Origin: an uncultured Lachnospiraceae bacterium
Lineage (GTDB): Bacteria; Bacillota; Clostridia; Lachnospirales; Lachnospiraceae
Reading direction: 5' to 3'
Assembly: GCA_902782965.1 (NCBI GenBank)
Contig: CACZPG010000309.1
Coordinates: 1-8,167, forward strand
Length of the DNA: 8,167 nt
A model generated the notes under the pieces. The model saw only the letters and a program-made list of their open reading frames with translations, did no database searches and was not told the origin of the DNA. Positions within the stretch are counted from its first letter, which is position 1, and every line of letters starts with the position of its first letter. The translations under genes were made by a program, and so were the position numbers. Below are positions 6,900 through 8,167 of the stretch, in pieces.

Positions 6900-6933
6900 A
6901 AGTAATAATTCAAGTAATAATTTAAGTAATTAT
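6900..6933. repeat. Tandem 12-bp AT-rich repeats, about 2.8 copies
   Basis: AAGTAATAATTC (6900-6911), AAGTAATAATTT (6912-6923) and a partial third copy AAGTAATTAT (6924-6933). They lie between holA and the shared terminator. The region 6836-6996 otherwise holds no gene. Confidence 0.75.
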
Positions 6934-6950
6934 AAAAGAAAGAACAACAG

Positions 6951-6992
6951 AAAAAGATAAGGGTACGTATCACAACATACCCTTATCTTTTT
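6951..6992. terminator. Bidirectional intrinsic terminator between convergent genes
   Basis: Perfect 15-bp arms AAAAAGATAAGGGTA (6951-6965) and TACCCTTATCTTTTT (6978-6992) with a 12-nt loop. The A-tract on one side and T-tract on the other give a U-run in both directions. It serves holA on the plus strand and the membrane-protein gene that stops at 6997 on the minus strand. Confidence 0.92.
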
Positions 6993-6996
6993 AATT

Positions 6997-8167
6997 TTAT
7001 ACAAGTCCTGATGTAATTCCTTCACCTACATTTGGTGATAAGACTGACCAGATTATATCAAGTACAAATATTACCAGTAATACTATACAGATTATCTTCC
7101 TGGCTTTTTCATTTACTTTCTTATACATATCATCAATCATTGGTGACAGAATATAGGAAAATGCCAGTCCCGCCATTCCGAAGACCAGGAGTCCTTCCAG
7201 ACAGATACGCCCATTAAGATTCAGAAAATATCCTGTATAATCCCACCATTTTGCATCGAAGAGTTTCTCTAGGATCCAGGAGGTGAAATACTCCAGGCCA
7301 CCACATACTCCAACAGTTGCGGCAAAAAGCGGACCCGGTTTCTCTCTGATAGGTCTGAGAAGAACTATTATCAGAAGCCCCCCTACACCATAAATCGGAA
7401 GCCATGGTCCATGCAGAGTACCTCTGTTATAGAAATGTCCTGACTGTGCAAGATAAAGTCCTACCTCCCACAGCCATCCTACTAATGAGTAGGTAAAGAA
7501 CAGCTGAGTCAGAGAAAGCAGTGAATACTTTCTCATATAATCATGTGAAAGTGAATGAATATCTACTGTCGGAAGATCGAGAACCTCAACACCTGACGGA
7601 TGCTCTCTGTTCTCTACATGATCTATGGCAAGCATATCATCATTCAGCCATTTTCTGAGTTCAACAGGAATACTATCCTTCTTCTCCGTTCTGATTCTCA
7701 TATACAGCTCAGCTCTGACACATTCAATGTATGCATCAGAGAAGAATAATCCCGAAAGATTGAAGGTAAAATATGAGAGAATATACCAGGGCACCATTGA
7801 AATATCAATAAGGAAGGCCTTGTATTTATCCCCTTCCATAAGAAGCTTGGATATTTTGAACGCATCCCGCTTTCCTACCTCCGGATTCTCTGCAACAATA
7901 TACGGAATAAGAAGGTATTCATACCTCTTAATAAATCCTCCAACAATTGTCAGATTCCAGAGCACCTGAAAAATATATTTCATAAACATAACTGTAGAAA
8001 TATTTTTCAGTCTCTTGTTCTTATAAGGGAAAAGCAGTTCTCCCGGCCCTGTCTCCTGATAGCGTCGCTGCTCCAGATAATACCGGTTCTTTCCGACTAC
8101 TATTACATTTTTTACAAAGATGAAAACAAAGATAGAAAGTATCGCAAAAATAAAAATTATAACAGAA
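6997..8167 (-). CDS. DUF975 plus CmpB-type membrane protein, 5' end beyond window
   Basis: The frame is open to the right edge (389 residues visible), so the ATG at 7989 is internal, not the start. Visible residues about 1-160 look like DUF975: a membrane segment at 1-19, then VGKNRYYLEQRR (24-35), and further membrane segments near 65-80 and 120-140. After a polar linker (about 160-212) comes a CmpB-type 'putative ABC transporter type IV' domain: GWLWEV (230-235), NRGTLHGPWLPIYGVGG (247-263), EYFTSWILEKLF (292-303), WWDYTGY (307-313) and NLNGRICLEG (316-325), ending in a membrane segment near 360-375. Neither domain has a proven activity and no ATPase gene is adjacent, so transport is only a family label. 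It shares the terminator at 6951-6992 with holA. Product assignment to families is by remembered motifs. Confidence 0.85.
   Translation of the reverse strand, partial: SVIIFIFAILSIFVFIFVKNVIVVGKNRYYLEQRRYQETGPGELLFPYKNKRLKNISTVMFMKYIFQVLWNLTIVGGFIKRYEYLLIPYIVAENPEVGKRDAFKISKLLMEGDKYKAFLIDISMVPWYILSYFTFNLSGLFFSDAYIECVRAELYMRIRTEKKDSIPVELRKWLNDDMLAIDHVENREHPSGVEVLDLPTVDIHSLSHDYMRKYSLLSLTQLFFTYSLVGWLWEVGLYLAQSGHFYNRGTLHGPWLPIYGVGGLLIIVLLRPIREKPGPLFAATVGVCGGLEYFTSWILEKLFDAKWWDYTGYFLNLNGRICLEGLLVFGMAGLAFSYILSPMIDDMYKKVNEKARKIICIVLLVIFVLDIIWSVLSPNVGEGITSGLV

Noticed and set aside
7625..7969. Plus-strand open frame of 114 codons
   Set aside because: It is antisense to the DUF975 part of the minus-strand membrane gene, which has clear family motifs.

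Overview
The window looks like chromosome of an AT-rich Firmicute, most likely a Clostridia/Lachnospiraceae-type organism. This is an inference from the clostridial-style HolA, the DUF975 and CmpB-like membrane domains, and the lysine-rich secreted protein with a bacterial Ig-like tail. No rRNA, tRNA, CRISPR array, insertion sequence or phage gene was seen. Both window ends cut through genes.

Left part (1-5574, all minus strand). A secreted protein (4495-5574) with a signal peptide, two PPC-like beta-sandwich repeats and a basic Ig-like C-terminus is followed by an Lgt-family membrane protein (3621-4430). That is followed, without a gap, by a single-module nonribosomal peptide synthetase (1-3618, running off the left edge). 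The NRPS reads continuously for 1206 codons as C-A-PCP-TE. Its A-domain pocket reads DVWHYSFIDK by motif alignment, close to the serine code of EntF. Its thioesterase nucleophile is cysteine (GQCVG) instead of serine. The Lgt-like protein keeps the core fold signatures but lacks the C-terminal arginine thought essential in true Lgt. The pair is the most interesting unit here: a coupled membrane Lgt-like enzyme and a serine-activating NRPS whose release domain resembles the class that makes strained rings.

Middle (5575-5803). This is a divergent intergenic region with a perfect TTGACA promoter firing left into the secreted-protein gene, a 12-bp palindrome at its start site, a 7+8+7 inverted repeat, and a promoter firing right. 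The rightward promoter is placed so that transcription would begin at or near the A of the holA ATG.

Right part (5804-8167). holA, the DNA polymerase III delta subunit, lies on the plus strand. It is followed by AT-rich tandem repeats and a strong bidirectional terminator. That terminator is shared with a convergent minus-strand gene for a DUF975 plus CmpB-type membrane protein, whose 5' end lies beyond the right edge.

The housekeeping gene holA and the membrane gene on the right have no visible link to the NRPS locus. The NRPS partners that would supply an acyl group or pantetheinylate the carrier are not in this window.
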